From: Saccharibacillus sp. O23
GTDB taxonomy: Bacteria; Bacillota; Bacilli; Paenibacillales; Paenibacillaceae
Assembly: GCF_002205895.1 (NCBI RefSeq)
Contig: NZ_NJDE01000004.1
Location: 186,001-250,000, forward strand
Length of the DNA stretch: 64,000 nucleotides
Direction: 5' to 3'
Below are positions 42,320 to 52,487 of this stretch, one piece after another (position 1 is the stretch's first letter; each line of letters begins with the position of its first letter). The position numbers were made by a program, and so were the translations under genes. The notes beneath the pieces are model-generated. The model had not been told where the DNA came from. It saw nothing but the letters and a program-made list of their open reading frames with translations, and did not search any database.

Positions 42320-43060
42320 TCAACTGAGCCTAAGCTCCGTCGAAGCTTCTTTTTCCCGTCGGCATCGTCCGCAAACGCACAACTGTTCTTCGTCTCCCTG
42401 CTTCATGCCGCTGTAAGCCAATTTCAGATAATCCAACGAGTTCTCGTACGGAATGTCGTCCAGCGAAAGGTCGATATATTCTCCGCTTAATACGTGATAA
42501 GCCTCGATCTTCGCCGGATCGGCACCGAACGCGCAGCGGCAGAACACGCGAGCCGCATGTCGGTAGCCGTCCAATACTGCCGGATCGTATTCGACGACGA
42601 ATTTTTGCAGATGCAGTCCTTGCTCGTCCGTGCCCTGCCATGCCGCCTGCACGATCATCGAGAGGTCGATGCCCAATTCCTCGATCCGCGTCTCGAAAGT
42701 CTCGTAGAGCATCACGGGCCGCTGTCCTTCGTAACCGTCAGAAGCAAAAAAAGCGTGCAGGTTGCGGGCGACCTGATCTTTCAACTGCCAATAGCTCTGC
42801 TCCGAATCGAAATACGCGATGCGGCGCGGCCAACGATAGTCGACCAACTCCCCGGCATCCGCATGACGTCGCATCGCAGGATCTGCCGAATAATAGCGGT
42901 TCACCGCATGGCCGACCGCGTACTGGACACGCTCGGTCCAGTGGTAGTCGCCTCCGTGCGAAGAACAGGTGCCGCGCGCCGAATCGGCATACCGCGCGGA
43001 AGCCAGCCAGCGTTCGAGCCGATAGTCCCGAAGCAGCGGCGCTTCGCGATCCGTACTCAT
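42320..43060 (-). CDS. Uncharacterised cysteine-rich protein co-transcribed with flavodoxin
   Basis: 246 residues, no family recognised. Six cysteines: Cys32, a CxC pair (174, 176) and a C-terminal CxCxxC (228, 230, 233) followed by a charged tail. There is no signal peptide or membrane helix. The central part (QSYWQLKDQVARNLHAFFAS, LHLQKFVVEYDPAVLDGYRH) is mixed alpha/beta. The ATG overlaps the flavodoxin TGA (ATGA), and the perfect Fur box before flavodoxin should control both. It may bind a metal or iron-sulfur cluster, or act with flavodoxin under iron starvation; that is inference. The longer frame overlaps flavodoxin and is not coding. Confidence 0.75.
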   Translation of the reverse strand: MSTDREAPLLRDYRLERWLASARYADSARGTCSSHGGDYHWTERVQYAVGHAVNRYYSADPAMRRHADAGELVDYRWPRRIAYFDSEQSYWQLKDQVARNLHAFFASDGYEGQRPVMLYETFETRIEELGIDLSMIVQAAWQGTDEQGLHLQKFVVEYDPAVLDGYRHAARVFCRCAFGADPAKIEAYHVLSGEYIDLSLDDIPYENSLDYLKLAYSGMKQGDEEQLCVCGRCRREKEASTELRLS

Positions 43061-43506
43061 ACGCCGACCGTGCCGGAAGCGAAACTTTTGCCGAACGCCC
43101 GGCAGGCTTCGCGTTCGTCGCCGGACGGATTCAGCTCCAGCTTCAACGGTTCCGACACGATCTCCGCGCCGCGCTCCGCCAGTTTTTCTTGCAGCAGATC
43201 GACGGCTTTGGCGAACTGTTCGTACACCGTGTCTCCGCTTCCGAACACCGCCGCTTTTTTGCCGGTCAGATCCAGATTCTCCAAGTCGTCGTAGAAATCC
43301 AGAAACTCGTCCGGCAGCTCCCCGTCTCCCCAAGTGTAGGTTCCCAAAATGATGCCGTCGTAGTCGAGCAGGATATCCGCGCTGCATTCGTCGGCCATTT
43401 TCACCGTTGCCGAACCGCCCGCTTCTTCGATTCCGCTCGTGATCAGTTCGGACATTTCTTCGGTGTTGCCGGTTAGACTGGCGTATATAAGAACGAGTTT
43501 GTTCAT
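43057..43506 (-). CDS. Flavodoxin
   Basis: 149 residues with the FMN phosphate loop YASLTGNTEEMSELI, the ring-binding loops YDGIILGTYTWGDGELPDEF and KKAAVFGSGDTVYEQFAKAV, the standard short-chain flavodoxin layout. It carries single electrons in place of ferredoxin. GGAGGT is 6 bases before ATG 43506. A perfect Fur box lies 75 bases upstream, so it should be made when iron is short, consistent with sparing iron-sulfur ferredoxin. Coupled to the cysteine-rich protein gene. Confidence 0.92.
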   Translation of the reverse strand: MNKLVLIYASLTGNTEEMSELITSGIEEAGGSATVKMADECSADILLDYDGIILGTYTWGDGELPDEFLDFYDDLENLDLTGKKAAVFGSGDTVYEQFAKAVDLLQEKLAERGAEIVSEPLKLELNPSGDEREACRAFGKSFASGTVGV

Positions 43507-43580
43507 GGTCAGACCTCCAGAATTCATCGTAAAATCAAGAACCGCTCCGCTTCGAAGGATTCGTTCTGCTTCATCATAAA

Positions 43581-43595
43581 TGATAATGATTATCA
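43581..43595 (-). promoter_or_regulatory. Perfect Fur box upstream of flavodoxin
   Basis: TGATAATGATTATCA matches the 7-1-7 Fur consensus at every position. Confidence 0.93.
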
Positions 43596-43720
43596 ATGTC
43601 AATATACTTTGAATTTCTGGCTTTTTGTCCCCTCCTCGGGTAGAATAATAGTCTGGGAATCAAGCGTTCTTCGGAAAGCTCAGAAAGCAACAACAACTAA
43701 ATAAGGGTGGTTTAAACGCA

Positions 43721-44590
43721 ATGTATATGGCTGAACTTTGGAAAGATTACGAATTGATCGATACCGGCGCGGGCGACAAGCTCGAACGTTGGGGAGACGT
43801 GGTGCTGCGGCGTCCGGACCCGCAGATCATCTGGCCGATCGCGGACGAAAGCGGACCGTGGCGGGAGACGGCGGGACATTACCATCGGAGTTCGTCGGGC
43901 GGCGGCGCATGGACTTGGAAAAAACAGCTCCCGGAACGGTGGACGATCTCGTACGACGACAAACTGAAATTCTACATCAAGCCGACCAGCTTCAAACATA
44001 CGGGGCTGTTCCCGGAACAAGCCGCGAACTGGAGCTGGATGATGGACAAGATCCAGAATGCCGGACGTCCGATTCAGGTCTTGAACCTGTTTGCTTATAC
44101 GGGCGGCGCAACGGTAGCTTCGGCTTATGCCGGCGCGAGCGTCGTGCACGTCGACGCGGCCAAAGGCATGGTCCAATGGGCCAAAGAAAATATTCAACTC
44201 TCGGGTCTGAGCGACCGTCCGGTCCGTTTCATCACCGATGACGTCTTCAAGTTCGTGCAGCGCGAACAGCGCCGCGGCAACAAATACGACGCGATCATCA
44301 TGGACCCGCCTTCTTACGGACGCGGTCCGAACGGCGAGACGTGGAAGCTGGAGTCCAGCTTGTATCCGTTCCTCGAATCCTGCATGCAGATCCTCTCGGA
44401 CGATCCGCTGTTCCTGCTGATCAACTCGTATACGACCGGCATCTCGCCGACCGTACTGTCGAACATGCTGGAGATGACCATGAAGCCGCGTTACGGCGGT
44501 CGGATCAGCGCCGGCGAGATCGGCCTGCCGATCTCCCGCTCCGGCTTGACGCTGCCTTGCGGCATCCTCGGCCGTTGGGAGTCCAACTGA
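43721..44590 (+). CDS. Class I SAM-dependent RNA methyltransferase (RlmI/RlmK-like)
   Basis: 289 residues. A SAM-binding core follows an N-terminal part: motif I VLNLFAYTGGATVASAYAGA, acidic VVHVDAAKGMVQWAKENIQL, and catalytic DPPSYGRG, the D/N-PP-Y/S type used for rRNA base methylation. It would modify large-subunit rRNA in the cytoplasm. The start has GGGTGG about 10 bases upstream; ATG 43727 is an alternative. The stop shares one base with the start of the pseudouridine synthase gene, suggesting a joint RNA-modification unit. Confidence 0.85.
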   Translation: MYMAELWKDYELIDTGAGDKLERWGDVVLRRPDPQIIWPIADESGPWRETAGHYHRSSSGGGAWTWKKQLPERWTISYDDKLKFYIKPTSFKHTGLFPEQAANWSWMMDKIQNAGRPIQVLNLFAYTGGATVASAYAGASVVHVDAAKGMVQWAKENIQLSGLSDRPVRFITDDVFKFVQREQRRGNKYDAIIMDPPSYGRGPNGETWKLESSLYPFLESCMQILSDDPLFLLINSYTTGISPTVLSNMLEMTMKPRYGGRISAGEIGLPISRSGLTLPCGILGRWESN

Positions 44591-45321
44591 TGAGCGGCTT
44601 GTCCGGCATTCCGGTGCTGCTGGAAGACAACCACCTGCTCGGCGTCGTCAAGCCGGTGAATATCCCGGTGCAGGAAGACGCCAGCGGCGACCCGGACATG
44701 CTGACGCTGCTCAAGAACGATCTGAAGATCCGGCACGACAAACCCGGCAACGTATTTCTGGGTCTGGTCCATCGCCTCGACCGTCCGGTCGGCGGCGCCA
44801 TGATCTTCGCCAAAACGTCCAAAGCCGCTTCCCGGCTGTCGGACGCCGTGCGGACCCATTCGATCCGCAAAACGTATATCGCGGTGACCAACGGAGTTCC
44901 GCGCCAGCGCGAAGGACGATTGGTCCATTATTTGCTTAAAAACGAAAAGACCAATACGGTGACCGCCGTAAGCAAAGGAACGGCGGGCGCCAAAGAAGCG
45001 GTTCTGGATTATGTCGTGTTGGCCGACGACGGCAAACGCGCGTTGGTCCGCGTCGAACTGCATACCGGACGCTCGCACCAGATTCGCGTGCAGATGAGTT
45101 CGATCGGCTGTCCGCTGTACGGCGACCAGAAATACGGCGCGTCGCTGACCCGACCGGGCGAACAAATCGCGTTATGGTCGGTCAGACTGCGTTTCCCGCA
45201 TCCGATCACCAAAGAATCGACGCTGCTCGTTTCGCTGCCGGACTCGCGCATCGCGCCGTGGAGCGCTTGGTCCGACAATGTGTACAAGCTGCTGAAAGAC
45301 GAGCTGGAGCACGGCGAATAA
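44590..45321 (+). CDS. RluA-family RNA pseudouridine synthase
   Basis: 243 residues. Catalytic Asp in VHRLDRPVGGAMIFAKTSKA, followed by the RluA blocks RTHSIRKTYIAV, ELHTGRSHQIRVQMSSIGCP and LYGDQKYGA. No S4 domain precedes the core. It turns uridine into pseudouridine in rRNA or tRNA; the site is unknown. It starts at TGATG, overlapping the methyltransferase stop by one base. The frame is open further upstream only inside the methyltransferase gene. Confidence 0.92.
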   Translation: MSGLSGIPVLLEDNHLLGVVKPVNIPVQEDASGDPDMLTLLKNDLKIRHDKPGNVFLGLVHRLDRPVGGAMIFAKTSKAASRLSDAVRTHSIRKTYIAVTNGVPRQREGRLVHYLLKNEKTNTVTAVSKGTAGAKEAVLDYVVLADDGKRALVRVELHTGRSHQIRVQMSSIGCPLYGDQKYGASLTRPGEQIALWSVRLRFPHPITKESTLLVSLPDSRIAPWSAWSDNVYKLLKDELEHGE

Positions 45322-45358
45322 CGCAGGAAAGTTCGCAGGGCGAGCGGAATCCGCGCAC

Positions 45359-45411
45359 AAAAAAAGGCGTTTCGAAAGCTGCTTGCGCAGCCGGAGGAAC
45401 GGCCTTTTTTT
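45359..45411. terminator. Bidirectional terminator
   Basis: Seven A, an imperfect GC stem with inner GCTGC/GCAGC, then seven T, between convergent genes. Confidence 0.75.
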
Positions 45412-45414
45412 GCG

Positions 45415-45804
45415 TTATTTGAAATAAACGAGCCAGATGGCGAAAAAGATACAGCTGATCGCCGCTGCGGCGGCTGCCGTAATCCAAGAAACCCGATGTT
45501 TGCGGGTATGGGGAATATACTTTTTCTCCAGATGCGCTCGAAAAGCGCAGACCAGCGTCGTGACGACGAAAATCAACGGACTGACGCTCGTCAAATCGTT
45601 CAACAACCACAATACGGTCAATACCGCAGCGCCGATGCCGATCCCCCAACAATAAACCCGATATCCGTCGGTCTGCGAGAGATGTTCTTTTTTGAACGTG
45701 CTTAGTTCTTCGTCGTTCAATACCAATATCAGCTTCGTCGCAAGCCGCTCCGTCAGCAGCAGTCCCATCACGGCGAACGCGTACAGATAGACAATATGGA
45801 GCAT
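45415..45804 (-). CDS. Small membrane protein (possibly DUF4181)
   Basis: 129 residues with four predicted membrane helices (about 3-22, 55-72, 76-95 and 110-127) and a basic loop (AHLEKKYIPHTRKHR). The layout LILVLNDEELSTFKKEHLSQ resembles DUF4181 proteins, but this is uncertain. GGGAGG is 7 bases before ATG 45804. It ends directly beside the terminator. Function unknown. Confidence 0.65.
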   Translation of the reverse strand: MLHIVYLYAFAVMGLLLTERLATKLILVLNDEELSTFKKEHLSQTDGYRVYCWGIGIGAAVLTVLWLLNDLTSVSPLIFVVTTLVCAFRAHLEKKYIPHTRKHRVSWITAAAAAAISCIFFAIWLVYFK

Positions 45805-45885
45805 GGTATTCCTCCCTGCTTTTTTAGATGCCGTTCTATTCATTAAGACGCTCGGGAGCGGATAATCGTTGCTTTTCAGGCAAAA

Positions 45886-45925
45886 GAAAAACCTCTTCGG
45901 CTTCGAAAAGCGAAGAGGTTCTTCT
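45886..45925 (-). terminator. Terminator of the parE-parC operon
   Basis: AACCTCTTCG with CGAAGAGGTT, an 11-base loop and an A/T-rich extension. Confidence 0.8.
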
Positions 45926-45938
45926 TATATTCCGACTG

Positions 45939-48395
45939 TTATGCGCCTGTTTCGCGTTCGAACGAAAGCAGGAGATCCGTCAACGTATCCGGCTTGTCTA
46001 CGGTAATCAACGCTTTCCCGATATGCTTGCGTTCCGTAAGCGGCGCTTTGGCCGCCGGGAATTCCAGTCTTTCCCCGCTGGACAGCACCGCCACGCTCGG
46101 CAGTACGCCGCTCGTGTTATAAGCGCCTACCAACCGGGCTCCGTTCGGCTTCACGCGCTTGCCTTCTTTGAATTCGAACGTTACGATGCCTTTGCCGCCG
46201 CGTCCTTGAGACGGATATTCCAGCAGCATCGAACGTTTGGCGTAACCCAGATCGCTGACGACCAGCACTTCGCCGTCGTCGCCGGTAACGAATAAAGCTG
46301 CCGCGACTTCGTCGCCTTCTTTCAGTTGAATGCCCCGCACGCCGGTCGATACCCGGCCCATCGTCGACACTTCCTGCTCGCCGAAACGGATACTCATGCC
46401 TTCCGCCGTTACGAGCAAAATATCTTTGTTACCGTCGCTGAGATTGACTTGAAGCACTTCGTCTCCTTCGGTCAACTTGCAAGCGGCCACGCCGCCCGCG
46501 CGCTTGGTCGCGTATTCCCGAAGCAGCGTCCGCTTCACTTGGCCTTTGCGCGTGACGAAGACCAGCGACTGTTCGGACTCTTCCAATTCTTTGACCGGAA
46601 TGATCGATACGATCCGTTCTTCCTTGTCGAGCGGAATGACGTTGACGATCGCCGTGCCGTTGTCTTTCCACTTGAACTCCGGAATCTGATGGACCGGCAG
46701 CAGATAGAATTGTCCGCGCTGCGTGAACACCAGCAGACGATCCAGCGTGCTCACGTCGAGCAGATGACGGATATAATCGCCTTCCCGAACGCCGGAAGCG
46801 TTGCGATCGCTGCCCGAACGCGTAAACGACGGCATGCCCGTGCGTTTGACGTACCCTTCTTGCGACAGCGAGACGATGACGTCTTCCTGCGGAATCATGA
46901 CTTCGAGATTGAGTTTGATCTCTTCGACTTCGCTCTGCAGTTCGGAACGGCGGGCGATGCCGAACTTGTCGCGAATCTCCGTCAATTCTTTGCGGATGAC
47001 GCCGTTCAGCTTGCGGTCGCTGGACAGAATGCCTTCCAGTACGGCGATACGCTTCTCCAGATCGGCATGTTCTTTTTCGAGCTGCGTGATCTCCAGATTG
47101 GTCAACCGGTACAGTTGGAGCGTCAAGATCGAATCGGCTTGGCGTTCGGTGAACCCGAACATCCATTGGAGATTGTTCTGCGCGTCCTGACGGTTCTTCG
47201 AAGCGCGGATCGCCGCGACCACGTCGTCCAGAATGTTCAGCGCTTTGACCAAGCCTTCCAGCACGTGGGAACGGTCTTTGGCTTTGTCCAATTCGTGCGT
47301 CGTCCGCTTGGTGATGACTTCGCGTTGGTGCGCGATATACGCTTCGAGAATCGCTTTGACGCCGAGCTGCTGCGGCGCTTTGTTGACGATCGCCACCATG
47401 TTGAAGTTATAGCTGACTTGAAGATCCGTTTTCTTGAGCAGATACGCCAAGATTCCGTTCGCGTCGGCGTCTTTCTTCAGCTCGACGACGATGCGCATGC
47501 CTTCGCGGCCGCTCTCGTCCCGCACTTCGGCGATGCCTTCGACCTTCTTCTCCAGACGGATATTCTCCATCGCCGTCACCAGCCGCGCTTTGACGACCTG
47601 ATACGGAATTTCCGTAATGACGATCTGCTGTTTGCCTCCGCGCAGATTCTCGATCTCCGTCTTCGAACGGATCTGAATCTTGCCCCGGCCGGTCGAATAA
47701 GCTTCGCGAATGCCCGCTTCGCCCATCACGATCCCGCCCGTCGGGAAATCCGGTCCCTGAATATGCTGCATGATGCCGTCGAGATCGATCTCCGGATTCT
47801 CCATGACCGCGATGCACGCGTCGATGACTTCCCGCAGGTTGTGCGTCGGAATCTCCGTGGCGAAGCCCGCCGAGATGCCGCTGACGCCGTTGACCAGCAG
47901 GTTCGGATAACGGGCCGGCAGCACGACCGGTTCTTTGGCCGTGTTGTCGAAGTTATCCTTGAACTGCACGGTACGCTTGTCGATATCGCGCAGCATCTCC
48001 ATCGCGATCGTCGACAAACGGGCTTCGGTATAACGCATGGCCGCCGCCGGGTCGTCGTCGATCGAACCCCAGTTGCCGTGTCCGTCGACCAGCGTATGCG
48101 CCATTTTCCACGGCTGCGCCATCCGCACCATGCCTTCGTAGATCGAAGAATCGCCGTGCGGGTGATAGTTGCCCATCACGTCGCCGACGGTTTTGGCCGA
48201 TTTGCGGTAGCCTTTCTCCGGCGTGTTGCCCGATTCGTACATCGCGTACAGAATCCGGCGCTGAACGGGCTTCAGCCCGTCGCGCACGTCGGGAATGGCC
48301 CGGTCCTGAATGATATATTTGGAATACCGGCCGAAGCGGTCGCCGACCACTTCTTCGAGAAATGCCGGTTTGAATAGTTCTTCCGGTACGCTCAT
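45939..48395 (-). CDS. parC: DNA topoisomerase IV subunit A
   Basis: 818 residues (B. subtilis ParC about 806). The breakage-reunion domain has active-site Tyr122 in [10 protein letters not shown]; the QRDR reads [11 protein letters not shown] with Ser83 and Glu87, the usual quinolone-sensitive residues. The C-terminal beta-propeller begins after about residue 500 with repeated VKRT-type blades ([33 protein letters not shown]). It decatenates daughter chromosomes together with ParE, encoded 24 bases upstream. The parE-parC order rather than gyrB-gyrA, and the absence of recF and dnaN nearby, support topo IV. Confidence 0.95.
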   Translation of the reverse strand: MSVPEELFKPAFLEEVVGDRFGRYSKYIIQDRAIPDVRDGLKPVQRRILYAMYESGNTPEKGYRKSAKTVGDVMGNYHPHGDSSIYEGMVRMAQPWKMAHTLVDGHGNWGSIDDDPAAAMRYTEARLSTIAMEMLRDIDKRTVQFKDNFDNTAKEPVVLPARYPNLLVNGVSGISAGFATEIPTHNLREVIDACIAVMENPEIDLDGIMQHIQGPDFPTGGIVMGEAGIREAYSTGRGKIQIRSKTEIENLRGGKQQIVITEIPYQVVKARLVTAMENIRLEKKVEGIAEVRDESGREGMRIVVELKKDADANGILAYLLKKTDLQVSYNFNMVAIVNKAPQQLGVKAILEAYIAHQREVITKRTTHELDKAKDRSHVLEGLVKALNILDDVVAAIRASKNRQDAQNNLQWMFGFTERQADSILTLQLYRLTNLEITQLEKEHADLEKRIAVLEGILSSDRKLNGVIRKELTEIRDKFGIARRSELQSEVEEIKLNLEVMIPQEDVIVSLSQEGYVKRTGMPSFTRSGSDRNASGVREGDYIRHLLDVSTLDRLLVFTQRGQFYLLPVHQIPEFKWKDNGTAIVNVIPLDKEERIVSIIPVKELEESEQSLVFVTRKGQVKRTLLREYATKRAGGVAACKLTEGDEVLQVNLSDGNKDILLVTAEGMSIRFGEQEVSTMGRVSTGVRGIQLKEGDEVAAALFVTGDDGEVLVVSDLGYAKRSMLLEYPSQGRGGKGIVTFEFKEGKRVKPNGARLVGAYNTSGVLPSVAVLSSGERLEFPAAKAPLTERKHIGKALITVDKPDTLTDLLLSFERETGA

Positions 48396-48419
48396 AGGTT
48401 AAAAATCTCCTTCTGCCCT

Positions 48420-50393
48420 TTATTCTTCGACTTCGGTAAAGTCCACGTGTTCCACGATCCAGCGTTTGCGCGGGTCGACTTTGTCGCCCATCAGCGTGGA
48501 AACGCGGCGTTCGGCTTTGGCCGCGTCTTCGATCTGCACTTGAAGCAGCGTGCGGGTCGTCGGGTCCATCGTCGTTTCCCAGAGCTGATCCGGGTTCATC
48601 TCGCCGAGGCCTTTATAACGCTGAAGTTCGAAGTTTTTGGCGCTTTTGGTGAGCTTCTCGAGTTCTTCGTCGCTCCAAGCATACACGATTTCGTTCTTGC
48701 GCGAGCCTTTGCGGGTGATCTTGAACAGCGGCGGCTGGGCGATGTATACCCGGCCTTGATCGATCATCGGCTTCATGTAGCGGTAGAAGAACGTCAGCAG
48801 CAGAACTTGAATATGCGCGCCGTCCGTATCCGCGTCGGTCATGATGACGATCTTCGAGAAATTGCTGTCTTCGATCGAAAAGTCCGGTCCGATGCCCGCG
48901 CCGATCGCCGACACGATCGCCCGGTATTCTTCGTTCTTGAGAATCTCGGCCAGCTTGGCTTTTTCCGGATTCAGAGGCTTGCCTTTGAGCGGCAAAATAG
49001 CCTGAATCTTGGAGTCGCGTCCTTGTTTGGCGGAGCCGCCCGCGGAGTCGCCTTCGACGATGAACAGTTCCGTTTTCGTAAAGTCTTTGGACTGGGCCGG
49101 CGTCAATTTGCCGTTCAGGTTGGAGCTTTCGCTGCGCTTCTTGCCGGTACGCATCTCGTCGCGCGCTTTGCGGGCCGCTTCGCGCGCCCGTGCCGCTTGA
49201 ACCGCTTTGCGGATCAGCACCTGCGCGGCCTGCGGATTTTCTTCGAGAAACTGCGACGTTTTGTCGGACACGACGGAGTCGACCGCGCTTCTCGCCGAAG
49301 CGCTGCCGAGCTGGTCTTTGGTCTGGCCGACGAATTCCACGTCGCCCATCTTGACGCTGATGACGGCCATCATGCCTTCGCGCAGATCGCCGCCTTCGAG
49401 GTTCTTGTCTTTCTCTTTCAGCACGCCGACTTTTCGGGCGTATTCGTTCAGCACGCGCGTATAGGCCGTCTTGAAGCCCGTTTCGTGCGTCCCGCCGCCT
49501 CTCGTCGGAATCGAGTTCACGAACGAAGCGATCGTTTCGGTATAACCCGCGTTATATTGGAAAGCCACTTCGACTTCGATTTCGTCTTTCTCGGCATAGA
49601 AGCGCACGACGTCGTGCAGCACTTCTTTGCCTTCGTTCAGGAATTCGACGAACTGCTTCGCGCCGCCTTCGTAATAGAACTCTTCGGTCGTGTCCGTACG
49701 GTAATCCGTCAGCACGATCCGCAGACCCGAGTTCAGGAAAGCGATCTCCTGCAAACGTTCGGCCAACGTGTTGTAGTTGAGCGAGATGCCCGCTTTGAAC
49801 ACGCGAATATCCGGCTTGAACGTAACCTTCGTGCCGGTCTGTCTCGTATTGCCGAGCACTTCGAGCCCGGTTGCCGGCTCGCCGACGTGCTCCGCGCCTT
49901 TCTTGTCGACGCGATATTCGAACCGCTGGCGATGGATCTTGCCGTCGCGGTAGATTTCGACTTCCAGCCATTCGGACAAGGCGTTGGTCACCGAAGCGCC
50001 TACGCCGTGCAGGCCGCCGGACTTCTTGTATCCGCCGCCGCCGAATTTGCCGCCGGCGTGCAGGACCGTATAGACGACCTGCGGCGTCGGCACGCCGCTC
50101 TTATGCATGCCGGTCGGGATGCCCCGTCCGTTGTCTCTCACCGTCACCGAACCGTCCTTGTTCAAACTCACTTCGATCCGATCGCAATGTTTAGCCAAAT
50201 GTTCGTCGACCGCATTGTCGACGATCTCCCATACCAGATGGTGGAGGCCCGAGGAGCTGGTGCTCCCGATATACATGCCGGGCCGCTTGCGGACGGCGAC
50301 CAGGCCTTCGAGCACCTGGATATCGTCCGCATCGTATCCTTGAACGGCCTGCGGAGCCGCCGTTTGTTGTGCCGTATCGATCTGTTCGGCCAT
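48420..50393 (-). CDS. parE: DNA topoisomerase IV subunit B
   Basis: 657 residues (B. subtilis ParE 655). GHKL ATPase (VWEIVDNAVDEHLA, GRGIPTGMHKSG, GGLHGVGASVTNALS), Toprim motifs EGDSAGGSAKQGRD and MTDADTDGAHIQVLLLTFFY, and PLFKITRKGSRKNE at the end of the catalytic part. The chosen start gives MAEQIDTAQQT after AGAGGGAG by 5 bases; the frame continues upstream to 50486 without good signals. It powers strand passage by ATP hydrolysis and is co-transcribed with parC. Confidence 0.95.
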   Translation of the reverse strand: MAEQIDTAQQTAAPQAVQGYDADDIQVLEGLVAVRKRPGMYIGSTSSSGLHHLVWEIVDNAVDEHLAKHCDRIEVSLNKDGSVTVRDNGRGIPTGMHKSGVPTPQVVYTVLHAGGKFGGGGYKKSGGLHGVGASVTNALSEWLEVEIYRDGKIHRQRFEYRVDKKGAEHVGEPATGLEVLGNTRQTGTKVTFKPDIRVFKAGISLNYNTLAERLQEIAFLNSGLRIVLTDYRTDTTEEFYYEGGAKQFVEFLNEGKEVLHDVVRFYAEKDEIEVEVAFQYNAGYTETIASFVNSIPTRGGGTHETGFKTAYTRVLNEYARKVGVLKEKDKNLEGGDLREGMMAVISVKMGDVEFVGQTKDQLGSASARSAVDSVVSDKTSQFLEENPQAAQVLIRKAVQAARAREAARKARDEMRTGKKRSESSNLNGKLTPAQSKDFTKTELFIVEGDSAGGSAKQGRDSKIQAILPLKGKPLNPEKAKLAEILKNEEYRAIVSAIGAGIGPDFSIEDSNFSKIVIMTDADTDGAHIQVLLLTFFYRYMKPMIDQGRVYIAQPPLFKITRKGSRKNEIVYAWSDEELEKLTKSAKNFELQRYKGLGEMNPDQLWETTMDPTTRTLLQVQIEDAAKAERRVSTLMGDKVDPRKRWIVEHVDFTEVEE

Positions 50394-50487
50394 GAATTCT
50401 CCCTCTTTCTCTCTTGCTCGCTTTTTGCCTCCGGATCGTTCATACGCCGAAATGCAAACAAGTGTTTTCATTTTTGCTCTTTTCATT

Positions 50488-51477
50488 CTAAGTCAAAACG
50501 TCCCTCTTCGTAAAGACGCCAAACGAAATAATCACGGAAACCGCCGCCCAAACGGCCAATGTGCCGATCGAGAATCCTAACGTCATGCCTTTGATCGGCG
50601 CGGGATTGCCGGCCAAATACTCCGTCAAGCCAAGATTCACCATAAACAAATATTTGGCGCTGGTCCAGGCCGAAGCCATATTCGTCAAAATGGAACCGGA
50701 GATCAAGGCGGCCATCATCACGACGATGCTCGCCGCCGTGCTTCTGACCAGAACCGATACCATGAAAGCGAGCAGCGCCACGACGACGCCGACGAACCAG
50801 ACGAGTCCGGCCTGCATGAGCAAGTACTGCCACTGCGGCGTCGCCTGCACGTAGGTGAGATCGACGTCGGAACCGTTCAGCACGAATCCGGTAAAGATCG
50901 GAATGTTCCACCCCGAATATCCGAAGAACGCGCCCGATATCAAATAACAGATCAGATAGGCGCTCGCGACGATCAACGACACGAACATGAGCAGGGCGGT
51001 CAATTTGCTGAGCAGCACTTTCCATCTTCGGACGGGGCGCGTCAGCAGCATCTTGATCGTGCCGGTCGTGCGTTCGGAAGACACGAGATCCGACGCGATG
51101 GTCAGGATCATCAGCGGAATGAACAGCGTGGCCGAATTGTCGATGAACTCGCGCGTGAAGGTGACGCCGCCCGGTTCGTTCGGATTCACGTCATGGTCGA
51201 GGTAATACTGCATCTGCTGAATATAGATCTGCCGATAAACTTTCCACTCCTGCGGAACCCGGTCGCTGCTGAGGGAGTTCTGGTTGTCGATGATCGCCTG
51301 TTGGACTTCTAGGCGCCAATCGCTGCCGTAACTCTCGCGCCGTTCGAGCGACTGCTTCATTTGGGCGTAACTGAAGATCGGCACCAAGACGGCGAGGATC
51401 AACAGGACGATGTAAAAGCGTTTCTTTTTGACGATCTTCACGACTTCGTTCTGTACCATGGCCCAAAAACGTTTCAC
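50488..51477 (-). CDS. ABC-2-type exporter permease
   Basis: 329 residues with six predicted membrane helices. The first helix (FYIVLLILAVLVPIFSYAQM) is followed by a large external loop of about 90 residues, then DLVSSERTTGTIKMLLTRPV, the typical ABC-2 cytoplasmic stretch, and four or five more helices. It forms an efflux channel with the ATPase encoded immediately upstream (ATGA overlap). Candidates for cargo are antibiotics, bacteriocins or Na+; nothing decides. It sits upstream of parE but probably forms its own unit. Confidence 0.88.
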   Translation of the reverse strand: MKRFWAMVQNEVVKIVKKKRFYIVLLILAVLVPIFSYAQMKQSLERRESYGSDWRLEVQQAIIDNQNSLSSDRVPQEWKVYRQIYIQQMQYYLDHDVNPNEPGGVTFTREFIDNSATLFIPLMILTIASDLVSSERTTGTIKMLLTRPVRRWKVLLSKLTALLMFVSLIVASAYLICYLISGAFFGYSGWNIPIFTGFVLNGSDVDLTYVQATPQWQYLLMQAGLVWFVGVVVALLAFMVSVLVRSTAASIVVMMAALISGSILTNMASAWTSAKYLFMVNLGLTEYLAGNPAPIKGMTLGFSIGTLAVWAAVSVIISFGVFTKRDVLT

Positions 51478-52445
51478 TCGATTCCTTCCCCCTCCGTCAT
51501 TTGCAGGAATAAACGTTCCAGCGTCGGCGCGACGCGGTGGACGCCTCTGACCGCGATCCCTTCGCGCACCATCCGGTCCAGCACCTCGGCCACCCGCTCT
51601 TCGGGCGTCTCGGTCACGATGCTGCGTTCGTTAAGCAGCGCGGCGGCCGCATCTTCGAGCGCCGCGGCGCCGACGGCGTCGATCACGGCGATGTCCGCAT
51701 ACCGCCCGAGCAGCGCGAGCGCTTTTGTTCTCGGCTCCGCGTCCCAGATCACCATGCCTTTTCCCGCTCCCATCAGTTCCTCGACGGAACCGACCGCCAG
51801 TTCTTTGCCTCCGCCGATGATCGCCACCCGATCGCAGAGCAGTTGGATCTCGCTCAGCAGATGGCTGGACACGAACACGGCCAAACCGCCCGCGGCCAGT
51901 TCGCGAATAAAGCTCCGCATCTCTTTGATACCTTTGGGATCGAGTCCGTTCGTCGGCTCGTCCAAGATCAGCAATCGGGGACGGGCGAGCAAAGCCTGCG
52001 CGATGCCGAGCCGCTGCCTCATGCCGAGCGAGTAAGTGCGTACTTTCTCATGGATGCGGCCGCCCAGATGAACGAGTTCGGCCACCTCGCGGATTCGTTT
52101 CTCGTCGATGCCGTCCTGCATGCGCGCGAAATGCGTCAAGTTCTCCCATCCGGTCAAAAACGGATACATCTCCGGATTCTCAACGATGGAACCGACGTAT
52201 TTAAGCGCTTCTTCGGGCTGCTTCTGCACATCGCGCCCGCAGATCTCCACGCTGCCCGAAGTCGGCCGGATCAATCCGACGAGCATGCGGATCGTGGTCG
52301 TTTTGCCTGCGCCGTTCGGACCCAGAAATCCGAAGATTTCGCCGGCCCGCACGTCGAAACTGATACTATGGATGATCGTCTTGCGTCCGATGCGTTTGTT
52401 CAAACCTCGAACGCGAAGCACGGAATCGCCGTCCGTCTGCTGCAT
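51474..52445 (-). CDS. ABC-2-type exporter ATPase
   Basis: 323 residues. Walker A GPNGAGKTTT, signature YSLGMRQRLGIAQALL, Walker B LLILDEPTNGLD, H-loop SSHLLSEIQ, followed by a C-terminal domain of about 90 residues typical of the drug and bacteriocin exporter group. GAGG is 9 bases before the ATG. Its stop overlaps the permease start by four bases. Together they resemble two-component antibiotic resistance or lantibiotic immunity exporters, but no regulator or peptide gene is adjacent. Confidence 0.92.
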   Translation of the reverse strand: MQQTDGDSVLRVRGLNKRIGRKTIIHSISFDVRAGEIFGFLGPNGAGKTTTIRMLVGLIRPTSGSVEICGRDVQKQPEEALKYVGSIVENPEMYPFLTGWENLTHFARMQDGIDEKRIREVAELVHLGGRIHEKVRTYSLGMRQRLGIAQALLARPRLLILDEPTNGLDPKGIKEMRSFIRELAAGGLAVFVSSHLLSEIQLLCDRVAIIGGGKELAVGSVEELMGAGKGMVIWDAEPRTKALALLGRYADIAVIDAVGAAALEDAAAALLNERSIVTETPEERVAEVLDRMVREGIAVRGVHRVAPTLERLFLQMTEGEGIE

Positions 52446-52487
52446 CTGTCATCGCCTCTTTCTGTCGATTCTCTGGCCTTTGCGGAT

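Noticed and set aside
46326-50513. Two plus-strand frames of 683 and 688 codons opposite parC and parE
   Set aside because: Mirror frames of highly conserved topoisomerase genes, with no ribosome sites or recognisable domains.
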